A stretch of 5,711 nt of DNA from Allosphingosinicella sp. (GCA_030146745.1 JASLBD010000079.1:1-5711), one strand, 5' to 3'; positions 1 through 5,711 are shown, numbered from the stretch's first letter. Notes: generated from the sequence alone by a model not told the origin. Translations and numbers: made by a program.

Positions 1-584
1 CGACCGACGAGCGCTACGCGAGGGGCGGCGGCAGCGAGTTCGACTACAACCTCACCCTCTCCGACGCGATCGTGAATCCGGGCCAGGTTCTGACGGTGTC
101 CGGCGCCCTGCTGATGGCCACGGAGACGATGGTGCTCGACGCGAGCGCGGAGACGGACGGGCTGCTGAGGCTGTTCGGAGGCAAGGCCTCGGACACTCTG
201 AAGGGCGGAGCTCTGAACGACCTCATCCACGGCAATCTCGGCGCCGACACGCTGGCGGGCAACGGCGGCGCGGACGCCTTCCGCTACCAGAACGCCGCAG
301 AGTCCACGGCGGCGTCAACGGACCATATCCTCGACTTCACGCCGGGCACCGACAAGATCGAGCTCGACCGGATCGACGCCGACACTCTCACTGCCGGCAA
401 CCAGGCTTTCGCCTGGATCGGCTCGAGCGCCTTCACCAATATGGCCGGCCAGCTTCGCGCCGTCCAGCAGGGTAGCGACTGGATTCTCCAGGGCGACACC
501 GATGGCGACGGTGTCGCGGACCTCGTCATCGCTCTCACCGTGCAGGGCCCCACGCCGCTCGGGGCGGCGGACTTCGTCCTTTAG
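1..584 (+). CDS. RTX exoprotein, C-terminal part (5' end outside window)
   Basis: This is the 3' end of a secreted calcium-binding RTX protein. The frame is open from the window edge (first full codon at 3) to TAG at 582-584, so the GTG at 72 is an internal valine and not a start. The visible 193 residues contain a beta-rich spacer (TDERYARGGG onward), an RTX stretch with GGKASDTLKGG and GADTLAGNGGADAFRY, then the serralysin-type C-terminal domain (STDHILDFTPGTDKIEL, GQLRA, and the acidic loop DTDGDGVADL). It ends in DFVL, an acidic residue followed by three hydrophobic ones, as in C-terminal signals of type I-secreted proteases. It aligns gaplessly with the last 193 residues of the next gene. 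Whether it also carried a protease domain cannot be told, because the N-terminus is missing. The RTX and C-terminal assignment is firm; the enzymatic role is unknown. Confidence 0.93.
   Translation, partial: TDERYARGGGSEFDYNLTLSDAIVNPGQVLTVSGALLMATETMVLDASAETDGLLRLFGGKASDTLKGGALNDLIHGNLGADTLAGNGGADAFRYQNAAESTAASTDHILDFTPGTDKIELDRIDADTLTAGNQAFAWIGSSAFTNMAGQLRAVQQGSDWILQGDTDGDGVADLVIALTVQGPTPLGAADFVL
3..582 (+). repeat. Paralogous C-terminal cassette, copy 1 (copy 2 at 4681-5260)
   Basis: Each base here aligns with the base 4678 positions downstream, with no insertion or deletion up to the stop codon. The longest identical nucleotide runs include 120-157, 171-212, 318-343 and 345-383. By hand count the encoded proteins differ at 33 of 193 positions: about 8 in the first 100 residues and about 25 in the last 93. 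This marks a duplication of at least the gene 3' ends, possibly followed by gene conversion. Confidence 0.9.
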
Positions 585-588
585 TTCT

Positions 589-684
589 CGTCATTTCCGG
601 CGAAGCCGGGACGCCATGGACACGGACGGGCGCGAACCTGCATCGGCCCGTGCTCATCGATCCCGGGTCGAGCCCGCGATGACG
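589..684. repeat. REP-like inverted pair of palindromic units after gene 1
   Basis: A 27-nt unit at 589-615 begins CGTCAT and contains a small hairpin, CCGGC-GAA-GCCGG, at 597-609. A second unit at 658-684 lies in the opposite orientation and ends ATGACG; its reverse complement reads CGTCATCGCGGGCTCGACCC and onward. The two face each other across about 42 nt, the layout of a bacterial interspersed mosaic element. Units of this CGTCAT...CCGGGAtcc type are, from general knowledge, widespread between genes in alphaproteobacteria. The first unit starts 4 nt after the stop codon, so the transcript fold could also end transcription or protect the 3' end of the mRNA; there is no T-run to make it a classical terminator. 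Confidence 0.6.
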
Positions 685-860
685 GGTGCCGCCGTCGCGG
701 CGGGCCAGCTTCGCGCCATTTCGGAGCTATCTTCACTGTCGTTCGAAGCTAGGTTTCTGATAACGCGGCGCGAGGCAGGGAGCCGCGGCGTGGGGCCGGC
801 GGCGCGCGATGGCCGGTGGGGGAATCGGGCGTGACGCCGCGGACGGCGGCGGGCCCGACA
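685..860. other. Intergenic stretch upstream of the protease gene
   Basis: No gene is supported here. An AT-richer island at about 719-765 (including TTCACT at 732-737 and TGATAA at 758-763) is the most likely place for a promoter of the protease gene, but the 20-nt spacing between those two hexamers is too long for a standard sigma-70 site, so I do not call one. The rest is very GC-rich. A stop codon (TGA, 832-834) in the frame of the protease gene closes that frame upstream, and no start codon lies between it and 877. A 15-base match to gene 1 (703-717 with 447-461) is also present. Confidence 0.4.
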
Positions 861-866
861 AAGGGG
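861..866 (+). promoter_or_regulatory. Ribosome binding site of the protease gene
   Basis: AAGGGG lies 10 nt before GTG 877 and 16 nt before the in-frame ATG at 883. The spacing favours the GTG start, giving Met-Thr-Met-Leu. The ATG remains possible and would shorten the protein by two residues. The purine run is a moderate rather than perfect Shine-Dalgarno match. Confidence 0.55.
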
Positions 867-876
867 ATCCAGCGAC

Positions 877-3800
877 GTGACCATGCTCCTCAAGCGCCTG
901 GGCGGCGAGACCGCCGCCGGAAGCTTCACCGCCGGCCGGCAGTCGGACTCGTCGGTGATCCTGAGCCGGGTCTCGTCGTTCGAAGCGTCCGACGCCTCCG
1001 ACCTCCAGGCCGGAGAAAAGGCCGGGCCGTTCGGCCTGCCCTGCATCACCGATGAAAAGCTGCTCATGCTGATGGCGCAGGACAGCGTGAACGGACGCCT
1101 CGCCGCGCTTCACGCGTCCGATTCGCCTGTCGGCACGTCCGTCGACGACGAACCGGCGGCCGTCCCGATCGCCGTCGGCGGAAGCGTGACCGGGGTCGTG
1201 GACGTCATCGGGGACATGGACGACATCAATGTCACCCTGGTCGCCGGCCAGCGCTACATGATCTCGCTGATGGGCACCGGCGCCAGCGCGCTCGGGGATT
1301 CCTATCTCGAGATATTCGACCCGTCGATGGTCGGCGTTGGCCACGACGACGACGGCGGCGTCGGCAGGAACAGCGTGATTACCATCACCGCCGCCGTCAG
1401 CGGCACCTACACGATCCGCGCATCCGCCTTCGCCAGCCCCGCCGGTCAGGGCGTCGGGCAATATACGGTCGACGTGCGTCAGATGGGCACGGACTCCATT
1501 CCCGCGACCATCGCGGGCGCGGTGCCGATCGACCAGGGAATCACCTTCGGCTTCCGCGAGACCGACGCCAGCTCCGGCGGCGCCGATTCCGATTACTATA
1601 AAGTCAGCCTCGTGGCCGGCACATCCTACAGCTTCTCCGTCTCGGCCGGGACCGATCACGAATCCACTTTCAATCCGATCGCCGCCGGCGAGATCGACAC
1701 GATCCTCGTCCTGCGCGGACCGACCGGCGCGATTCTGGTCCAGAACGACGACATCAGTTATCCGACGGATGCCAGCTCGACGTTCCAGTTCCACGCCACG
1801 ACCACCGGCGACTATTATCTTGAAGTCACCGCCTATCCTGCCTTGGCGGGCCCCGGCGGCAATACCGGCGGCTATGTGATCGACTTCCACGAAGTCCCCC
1901 CGCCGGATCCGCTCGACTCGCTCGACTGGGGCACTGCCGCCAACATCCCGACCGTGATGGTCGACGGAGTCCCGACGGCCTATATCTACTTCGCCGCGGC
2001 GGGCGAGAATTTCGGCGAGAACGCCCGGTCGGGCGATCCCAGCCAGGCCGCGAGCGGCGGCAACGGAACGCTCGTCTCCTATGGCTGGACCGAGTATGAA
2101 AAAGCCCAATTCATGCTCGCGATGCAGGAATATACGAAGATCCTGGGCATCGTCTATGTCGAGACGACGAACTCCGCCGAGGCGACCTTCCGGGTCATCA
2201 CCAACTCTTCATATACCTACGGCGCCTACGCCTATCCGCAGGATCCCGCCTACGGGACGCAGAGGGGCATCATGGTCTTCAACGTGGACAATCGCGGGTG
2301 GGATCTCGATTCCGCCGACCCCGCGGTCACCACCGACGGGCTCGGACGCGGCGGCTTTTCCTGGGCTACCATTCTCCATGAGGCCGGCCACGCCCACGGC
2401 CTCGCCCACCCGCACGACACCGGCGGCGGCTCCGCCGTGATGATGGGAGTCGCCAGCCCGTACTCGCTCGGCGCCTTCAACCTCAACCAGCAAATCTACA
2501 CCCAGATGTCCTACAATGACGGCTGGCAGACCCATCCCGACGGAAGCGTCACCAACGGCGATCCGGACGGCTGGCGCTCGGACGCCGGCTGGCTCGCGAC
2601 GATGGGCGCGTTCGACATCGCCGTCCTGCAGGCGCGCTACGGCGTCGCCCCGGTCTTTGCGACCGGCGACAACGTTTACACCCTGCTGGACGTCAATGCC
2701 GAGGGCACCTATTTCGAGACGATCTACGACACGGGCGGGACCGACACGATCGCCTATGACGGCGCCCGCGGCGCCCAGATCGACCTCAACACCGCGACCC
2801 TCGATTATTCGGTGACCGGCGGCGGCATCGTGTCGTTCGTCCGCAACCTTCCCGGCCAGACCACCGCGCAGGCGATCAAGGGCGGCTTCACGATCGCCAA
2901 CGGTGTCGTCATCGAGAACGCCACCGGCGGCGGCGGCGACGACGTCCTGATCGGCAACGACGCCGACAACGTCCTGACCGGCAATGGCGGCAACGACGTC
3001 CTGATGGGCAACGGCGGCGCCGACATCCTGATCGGCGGCGCCGGCACCGACAGCTATGCGGGCGGCGACGGCGCCGACACGATCGACTTTTCCGGCGAGG
3101 CGGGCCCGGTCGCGGTGAACCTCCACTCGACCGAGAGTTTCCTCGCCTTCCATTCGCCCACGACCCTCCTGAGCCCCGGCGAAGCGCTCGACAGCTTCGG
3201 CAATCGCGAGGCCATGTCGGGGATCGAGATCTTCATCCTCTCGGCCGGCAGCGACAGCGCGCTCGGCAGCGAAGGGGCGGACCGGATCGAGGCCGGCGCC
3301 GGCAACGACATCCTCATTGGTCGGGGCGGGAACGACGTGTTTCTCGGCGGAGCGGGCGGGGACGGTCTGTACGGTCAGGTGGGCGACGACTGGCTCGAGG
3401 GCGGCGACGGCGACGATTTCCTGGAAGGTCATGATGGCAACGACAGGCTCGAGGGTGGCGGCGGCCGCGATCATTTGTACGCGGACGGCGACGACGACCT
3501 CCTCTCCGGCGGCGGGGGCAACGATGTCCTGATGGGCGGAAGCGGCGTCGACAGCTTCGACGGCGGCGCCGATTGGGACGTGCTCAGCTTCTACGAAGTC
3601 CAGGCCACTCAGGGGGTGGTCGCGGACCTGCGCACCGGAATCATCTCGAACGACGGTTACGGCAATGCCGAGACGATGAGCGGGGTCGAAGCCCTCGAGC
3701 GCGGAACCGCCTTCGTCGACATTTTCTACGGCAACGACAATTCCAACGCGCTGATGATCGAGCGCGGCGACTTTGCCTATGGTTTCGGCGGGGACGACCA

Positions 3801-5262
3801 GATCTGGGTCGGTCTCGCTCCTGCCCATGTCGACGGCGGCGCGGGAACCGATAATTTGGTCGCCATCGTCGACGGGAACTTCTTTCTGCCCGACACGAAC
3901 GGCGACGGACGCGCCGAACGGTCGGCCGACATGACCGCGGGCTGGAAGATCGATCTTTTCGCGGGCACGATCCAGGACGGCTTCGGCAATTCCGGCACCG
4001 TCACCGGAATCGAGAGTGTCTCCGGCACCCGGCTCGCCGACGATCTGCGCGGCGATTCGGGCGGCAATGTCCTCTATGGCGACGCCGGAAACGACGTGCT
4101 TCGGCTCCAGGACGGCGGCGACGACACGGCCCTCGGCGCCGCCGGCAACGACAGCATCTTCTTCATCGGGGCGTTGACCGGGGCGGACATGGTCGACGGC
4201 GGCGAGGGCACCGACACGCTCATCCTCCAGGGGGCCTACGGCTCGCTGGCTCTGACCGCCAACGTCACGCGGATCGAGAACATCTCCATCCTCGGCGGCA
4301 ACAACACCAACTTCGGAGAGCCCGGCACGAATCGCCACGATTACGTCCTCACCACCCACAATTTGAACTTCGCGGCGGGGGTCCAGGCAAGGATCAACGG
4401 CTCTGCCCTTCTGGCGGGCGAGGACTTCACTTTCGACGGCTCGGCCGAAGCCGACGCGAGCTTCGTCGTCTATGGCGGCAAGGGCACGGATACTCTGACC
4501 GGCGGCCAGGGCAACGACATCTTCTTCTATGCGGAGGAAAGGTTCGCGAGCGGAGACACGGTCAACGGCGGCGCCGGCTATGACGGCATCTTCCTGAGGG
4601 GGAATTACACGATCGACTTCACCGCTCCGGGTTACGCCGGCCTGTTCACCAACATCGAGAACCTCACCCTGACCTCGGCCACCGACGAGCGCTATGCGAG
4701 GGGCGGCGGCACCGAGTTCGACTACAATCTCACCCTCTCCGATGCGATCGTGAATGCCGGGCAGACCCTGACCGTGTCGGGGGCCCTGCTGATGGCGACG
4801 GAGACGATGGTGCTCGACGCGAGCGCGGAGACGGATGGAATGCTTCGGCTGTTCGGAGGCAAGGCCTCGGACACTCTGAAGGGCGGAGCTCAGGCCGACC
4901 TCATCCACGGCAATCTCGGCGCGGACACGCTGGCGGGCAACGGCGGGTCGGACGCCTTTCGCTACCAGAACGTCGCGGAGTCTAATTCGGGATCGACGGA
5001 CCATATCCTCGACTTCACGCCCGGCACCGACAAGATCGAGCTCGACCGGATCGACGCCGACGCGCTCGCCGCCGGCAACCAGGCCTTCACCTGGATCGGC
5101 TCGAACGCGTTCAGCAACCAGGTCGGGCAGCTCCGCGCCTATGAGCAAAGCGGGACCTGGTTCGTCGAGGGCGACGTCAACGGCGACGGCGCGGCCGACC
5201 TCGTCATCGCCCTCACCCTGCAAGGGCCGGAGCCGCTCGGGGCGGGGGACTTTTTGCTCTGA
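877..5262 (+). CDS. Serralysin-family (M10B) RTX zinc metalloprotease with two PPC-like domains
   Basis: This 1461-residue protein is a secreted zinc endopeptidase. Residues 1-95 have no hydrophobic signal peptide, which fits type I secretion, and contain the protein's only cysteine (C56, in GLPCITD). Two PPC-like beta domains follow (about 100-203 and 212-340). LDSLDWG (346-352) opens the catalytic domain. HEAGHAHGLAH (501-511) supplies three zinc-binding histidines (501, 505, 511) and the catalytic E502. YTQMSY (541-546) is the Met-turn, with M544 and the conserved Y546. FDIAVLQARYG (579-589) matches the serralysin join to the beta-roll. RTX nonapeptides (GGxGxDxLx type) lie at about 684-738, 789-901, 1053-1093 and 1198-1240, separated by spacer modules. 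The C-terminal serralysin domain (1329-1461) has DVNGDGAADL and ends DFLL, the likely secretion signal. It is about three times the length of classical serralysins (about 470-490 residues). The family is certain; substrate and biological role are not visible. GTG is chosen as start because of the ribosome binding site at 861-866. Confidence 0.96.
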   Translation: MTMLLKRLGGETAAGSFTAGRQSDSSVILSRVSSFEASDASDLQAGEKAGPFGLPCITDEKLLMLMAQDSVNGRLAALHASDSPVGTSVDDEPAAVPIAVGGSVTGVVDVIGDMDDINVTLVAGQRYMISLMGTGASALGDSYLEIFDPSMVGVGHDDDGGVGRNSVITITAAVSGTYTIRASAFASPAGQGVGQYTVDVRQMGTDSIPATIAGAVPIDQGITFGFRETDASSGGADSDYYKVSLVAGTSYSFSVSAGTDHESTFNPIAAGEIDTILVLRGPTGAILVQNDDISYPTDASSTFQFHATTTGDYYLEVTAYPALAGPGGNTGGYVIDFHEVPPPDPLDSLDWGTAANIPTVMVDGVPTAYIYFAAAGENFGENARSGDPSQAASGGNGTLVSYGWTEYEKAQFMLAMQEYTKILGIVYVETTNSAEATFRVITNSSYTYGAYAYPQDPAYGTQRGIMVFNVDNRGWDLDSADPAVTTDGLGRGGFSWATILHEAGHAHGLAHPHDTGGGSAVMMGVASPYSLGAFNLNQQIYTQMSYNDGWQTHPDGSVTNGDPDGWRSDAGWLATMGAFDIAVLQARYGVAPVFATGDNVYTLLDVNAEGTYFETIYDTGGTDTIAYDGARGAQIDLNTATLDYSVTGGGIVSFVRNLPGQTTAQAIKGGFTIANGVVIENATGGGGDDVLIGNDADNVLTGNGGNDVLMGNGGADILIGGAGTDSYAGGDGADTIDFSGEAGPVAVNLHSTESFLAFHSPTTLLSPGEALDSFGNREAMSGIEIFILSAGSDSALGSEGADRIEAGAGNDILIGRGGNDVFLGGAGGDGLYGQVGDDWLEGGDGDDFLEGHDGNDRLEGGGGRDHLYADGDDDLLSGGGGNDVLMGGSGVDSFDGGADWDVLSFYEVQATQGVVADLRTGIISNDGYGNAETMSGVEALERGTAFVDIFYGNDNSNALMIERGDFAYGFGGDDQIWVGLAPAHVDGGAGTDNLVAIVDGNFFLPDTNGDGRAERSADMTAGWKIDLFAGTIQDGFGNSGTVTGIESVSGTRLADDLRGDSGGNVLYGDAGNDVLRLQDGGDDTALGAAGNDSIFFIGALTGADMVDGGEGTDTLILQGAYGSLALTANVTRIENISILGGNNTNFGEPGTNRHDYVLTTHNLNFAAGVQARINGSALLAGEDFTFDGSAEADASFVVYGGKGTDTLTGGQGNDIFFYAEERFASGDTVNGGAGYDGIFLRGNYTIDFTAPGYAGLFTNIENLTLTSATDERYARGGGTEFDYNLTLSDAIVNAGQTLTVSGALLMATETMVLDASAETDGMLRLFGGKASDTLKGGAQADLIHGNLGADTLAGNGGSDAFRYQNVAESNSGSTDHILDFTPGTDKIELDRIDADALAAGNQAFTWIGSNAFSNQVGQLRAYEQSGTWFVEGDVNGDGAADLVIALTLQGPEPLGAGDFLL
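2929..3090 (+). repeat. RTX nonapeptide repeat block 1
   Basis: This encodes residues 685-738: successive calcium-binding nonapeptides such as GGGDDVLIG, GGNDVLMGN and GGADILIGG, with matching near-repeats at DNA level (GGCAACGACGTCCTGAT-type units). Each pair of nonapeptides is expected to form one turn of a parallel beta-roll binding calcium, as in known serralysins. It directly follows the protease-to-roll junction. Confidence 0.88.
3097..4020 (+). repeat. Three related spacer modules between RTX blocks
   Basis: Three short segments share a pattern of a beta strand (V.DL or V.NL), a turn, GN, then (M/V)(S/T)G(I/V)E. They are residues 741-788 (FGN at 774, MSGIE at 780-784), 913-940 (YGN at 928, MSGVE at 934-938) and 1023-1048 (FGN at 1036, VTGIE at 1042-1046). 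Such inserts between RTX blocks are common in long RTX proteins and probably extend the beta-helical stack. The third is preceded by an EF-hand-like acidic loop, DTNGDGRAE (1006-1014). Confidence 0.6.
3241..3579 (+). repeat. RTX nonapeptide repeat block 2 (longest)
   Basis: This encodes residues 789-901, the longest run of RTX units in the protein, about a dozen nonapeptides including GAGNDILIG, GGNDVFLGG, GDDWLEGG, GDDFLEGH, GNDRLEGG and GNDVLMGG. Some units depart from the consensus (HLYADGDDD), and the block is bounded on both sides by spacer modules with a GN...SGIE/VE signature. Confidence 0.88.
4243..4890 (+). repeat. Internal duplication of an ~88-residue module in the protease
   Basis: Module A (residues about 1123-1211, nt 4243-4509) and module B (about 1251-1338, nt 4627-4890) share the order: (R/N)IEN, then (F/H)DYxLT, then a strand with AG(V/Q), then (G/S)(S/A)LL, then DxSAExD, then GGKxxDTLxGG. 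Between them lies one short RTX stretch (1209-1240). The copies are clearly divergent, so the duplication is old. Module B is the one shared at high identity with gene 1. Confidence 0.7.
4681..5260 (+). repeat. Paralogous C-terminal cassette, copy 2 (copy 1 at 3-582)
   Basis: This is the second copy of the cassette ending gene 1. It covers residues 1269-1461 of the protease: spacer module B, the last RTX turns, and the serralysin C-terminal/secretion domain. The segment STDHILDFTPGTDKIEL and onward to IDAD is identical in protein between the two genes, while the acidic loop (DVNGDG here, DTDGDG in gene 1) and the final residues (DFLL, DFVL) vary conservatively. Confidence 0.9.
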
Positions 5263-5263
5263 C

Positions 5264-5289
5264 CGTCATCCCGGCGGACGCAGGGATCC
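5264..5289 (+). repeat. REP-like palindromic unit after the protease gene
   Basis: CGTCATCCCGGCGGACGCAG followed by GGATCC resembles the unit at 589-615 and begins 1 nt after the TGA stop. It can form only a weak stem (TCCC 5269-5272 with GGGA 5283-5286). I found no inverted partner ending ATGACG in the following gap, so this is a single unit or a doublet that has lost one half. Confidence 0.5.
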
Positions 5290-5293
5290 TTGA

Positions 5294-5308
5294 CCTCGGT
5301 GGCCGAGG
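5294..5308 (+). terminator. Candidate hairpin after the protease gene
   Basis: CCTCGG-TGG-CCGAGG is a perfect 6-bp GC-rich stem with a 3-nt loop, 31 nt after the stop codon. No T-run follows, so it is not a canonical intrinsic terminator; it may stabilise the 3' end or act with other factors. A second perfect stem, TGTCCT-CCTGC-AGGACA, lies at 5354-5370, also without a T-run. Confidence 0.3.
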
Positions 5309-5484
5309 AGCTGTCCCGGTGCGTCTGCACGGCCTCCGGATGGCGGCAGCGCCTGTCCTCCTGCAGGACAAGCGGACCCTCCAGTGCGCAGGCAGGATTC
5401 GCAATGGAGGAAATTCTCAATTCTACTCCTGTTCTCCGGGCGATTCGGCGGGCAGCCGTCCGGCCTTCGCTCGGGCACCGGCGC

Positions 5485-5511
5485 TTGCATCAGCCTAAGT
5501 GATTGTATATC
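5485..5511 (+). promoter_or_regulatory. Possible promoter for the third gene
   Basis: TTGCAT (5485-5490) and TATATC (5506-5511) resemble -35 and -10 elements and lie in one of the few AT-richer patches of the gap. The spacing is 15 nt, shorter than the usual 16-18, so this is a weak call. If real, it would give a 5' leader of roughly 125 nt before ATG 5644. Confidence 0.25.
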
Positions 5512-5568
5512 GCCAGGAATAGACCGTGGAGCGCACCGGGCCTTGGGGAGGCTTCGTTGAGCGTCGTC

Positions 5569-5585
5569 GCCGGGCAGTCCCCGGC
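5569..5585 (+). promoter_or_regulatory. Stem-loop in the leader of the third gene
   Basis: GCCGGG-CAGTC-CCCGGC forms a 6-bp GC stem with a 5-nt loop, 58 nt before the start codon. A T-rich tract (ATTTTCTGTTTT, 5594-5605) follows after an 8-nt gap, so it could be a poor terminator/attenuator or simply a leader hairpin. No alternative pairing that would support regulation was identified. Confidence 0.25.
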
Positions 5586-5630
5586 CCGATCCGATTTTCT
5601 GTTTTCGAACCGATTCGGCGGCGCCGGGCG

Positions 5631-5635
5631 AGGAG
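5631..5635 (+). promoter_or_regulatory. Ribosome binding site of the third gene
   Basis: AGGAG lies 8 nt before ATG 5644, an ideal Shine-Dalgarno match and spacing. It fixes the start of the third gene and is stronger than the site of the protease gene. Confidence 0.75.
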
Positions 5636-5643
5636 CATAGACG

Positions 5644-5711
5644 ATGACCACCGGCACCGAAGGCAATGACAATCTCACCAACGACCCGGCCGTCGACCCG
5701 GAGACGATCGA
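5644..5711 (+). CDS. Probable RTX calcium-binding protein, N-terminal 22 codons (3' end outside window)
   Basis: Translation starts at ATG with a strong ribosome binding site and reads MTTGTEGNDNLTNDPAVDPE then TI before the window ends. GTEGNDNLT matches the RTX nonapeptide pattern (GGxGxDxLx), so calcium-binding repeats begin at the very N-terminus, without signal peptide or propeptide. This differs from the protease upstream, whose first 680 residues hold no RTX unit. It is most likely a third type I-secreted RTX protein of the cluster, which may or may not share the same C-terminal cassette. With only 22 residues, no enzymatic function can be proposed. Confidence 0.72.
   Translation, partial: MTTGTEGNDNLTNDPAVDPETI

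Larger units (their letters stand above)
5263..5643. other. 381-nt intergenic region between the protease and the third gene
   Basis: No convincing gene is present. The only + strand reading frames end at TGA 5500-5502; the ATG at 5404 would give a 32-residue arginine-rich peptide with no family resemblance, and I do not call it. The region holds the REP-like unit, stem-loops (5294-5308, 5354-5370, 5569-5585), an AT-richer patch at 5485-5520 that may be a promoter, and the leader of the third gene. Confidence 0.55.

Noticed and set aside
72..74. GTG at 72 as the start of a small separate gene
   Set aside because: The frame continues to the window edge and the residues before it match the protease paralog (TDERYARGGG and onward), so it is internal.
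738..749. 12-base repeat GTCGTTCGAAGC, also at 975-986
   Set aside because: A 12-base match is expected about once by chance in a window of this size, and one copy is in coding sequence.
502..834. 110-codon + strand frame spanning the gene 1 end and the gap
   Set aside because: It overlaps the gene 1 3' end in another frame, crosses the REP-like doublet, and its Arg/Ser-rich product resembles nothing known.
733..2109. 458-codon open frame on the - strand
   Set aside because: It lies opposite the protease N-terminal half, has a low-complexity Arg/Gly/Asp/Ala/Val composition with no recognisable domain, and is explained by GC-biased third positions of the real gene.
2929..3579. CRISPR-like array of short DNA repeats
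   Set aside because: The repeats are in frame, vary in sequence, have no unique spacers and encode RTX nonapeptides.
2209..5223. 1004-codon open frame on the - strand
   Set aside because: It is antisense to the catalytic and RTX regions. Its repetitive Val/Ala/Asp/Glu composition mirrors the RTX repeats on the other strand, and no domain or plausible start signal is seen. Antisense length alone is not evidence in such GC-rich DNA.
5404..5502. 32-codon frame starting at ATG 5404
   Set aside because: It has no adequate ribosome binding site at proper spacing, no family resemblance, and an arginine-rich makeup typical of random frames in GC-rich DNA.

Overview
The window is GC-rich DNA with strongly GC-biased third codon positions. 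It carries secreted, calcium-binding RTX-type proteins and short dispersed repeats starting CGTCAT. Together these suggest an alphaproteobacterium, plausibly a sphingomonad or relative. This is inference: no rRNA or housekeeping gene is present to confirm it.

Layout, all on the + strand. (1) Positions 1-584 hold the 3' end of an RTX exoprotein gene. (2) Positions 585-876 are an intergenic gap holding a head-to-head pair of REP-like palindromic units just after the stop, then a stretch with no clear signal other than a ribosome binding site. (3) Positions 877-5262 hold one complete 1461-residue gene for a serralysin-family (M10B) zinc metalloprotease. Its order is: propeptide-like N-terminus with a single cysteine, two PPC-like beta domains, catalytic domain with HEAGHAHGLAH and a Met-turn, a long RTX beta-roll region with spacer modules, and a C-terminal serralysin/secretion domain ending DFLL. 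(4) Positions 5263-5643 are a second gap with another REP-like unit right after the stop, several hairpins, and the leader of the next gene. (5) Positions 5644-5711 hold the first 22 codons of a third gene, whose product opens with an RTX-like motif.

The window is therefore part of a tandem cluster of RTX exoprotein genes. The last 193 residues of gene 1 and gene 2 align without a gap (33 differences by hand count, about 83% identity), so the two genes are paralogs at least over the C-terminal cassette. All three probably leave the cell by a type I (ABC/MFP/OMP) secretion system reading the C-terminus, but no transporter gene lies in the window. The protease would fold on binding calcium outside the cell and degrade protein; its substrate cannot be read from the sequence.

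The most interesting points are the paralogous, unevenly diverged C-terminal cassette, a lone cysteine in the protease N-terminus that might act as a latency switch, PPC-like domains placed before the catalytic domain, internal module duplication, and REP-like repeats abutting the stop codons of both paralogs. I do not see a clearly undescribed system.
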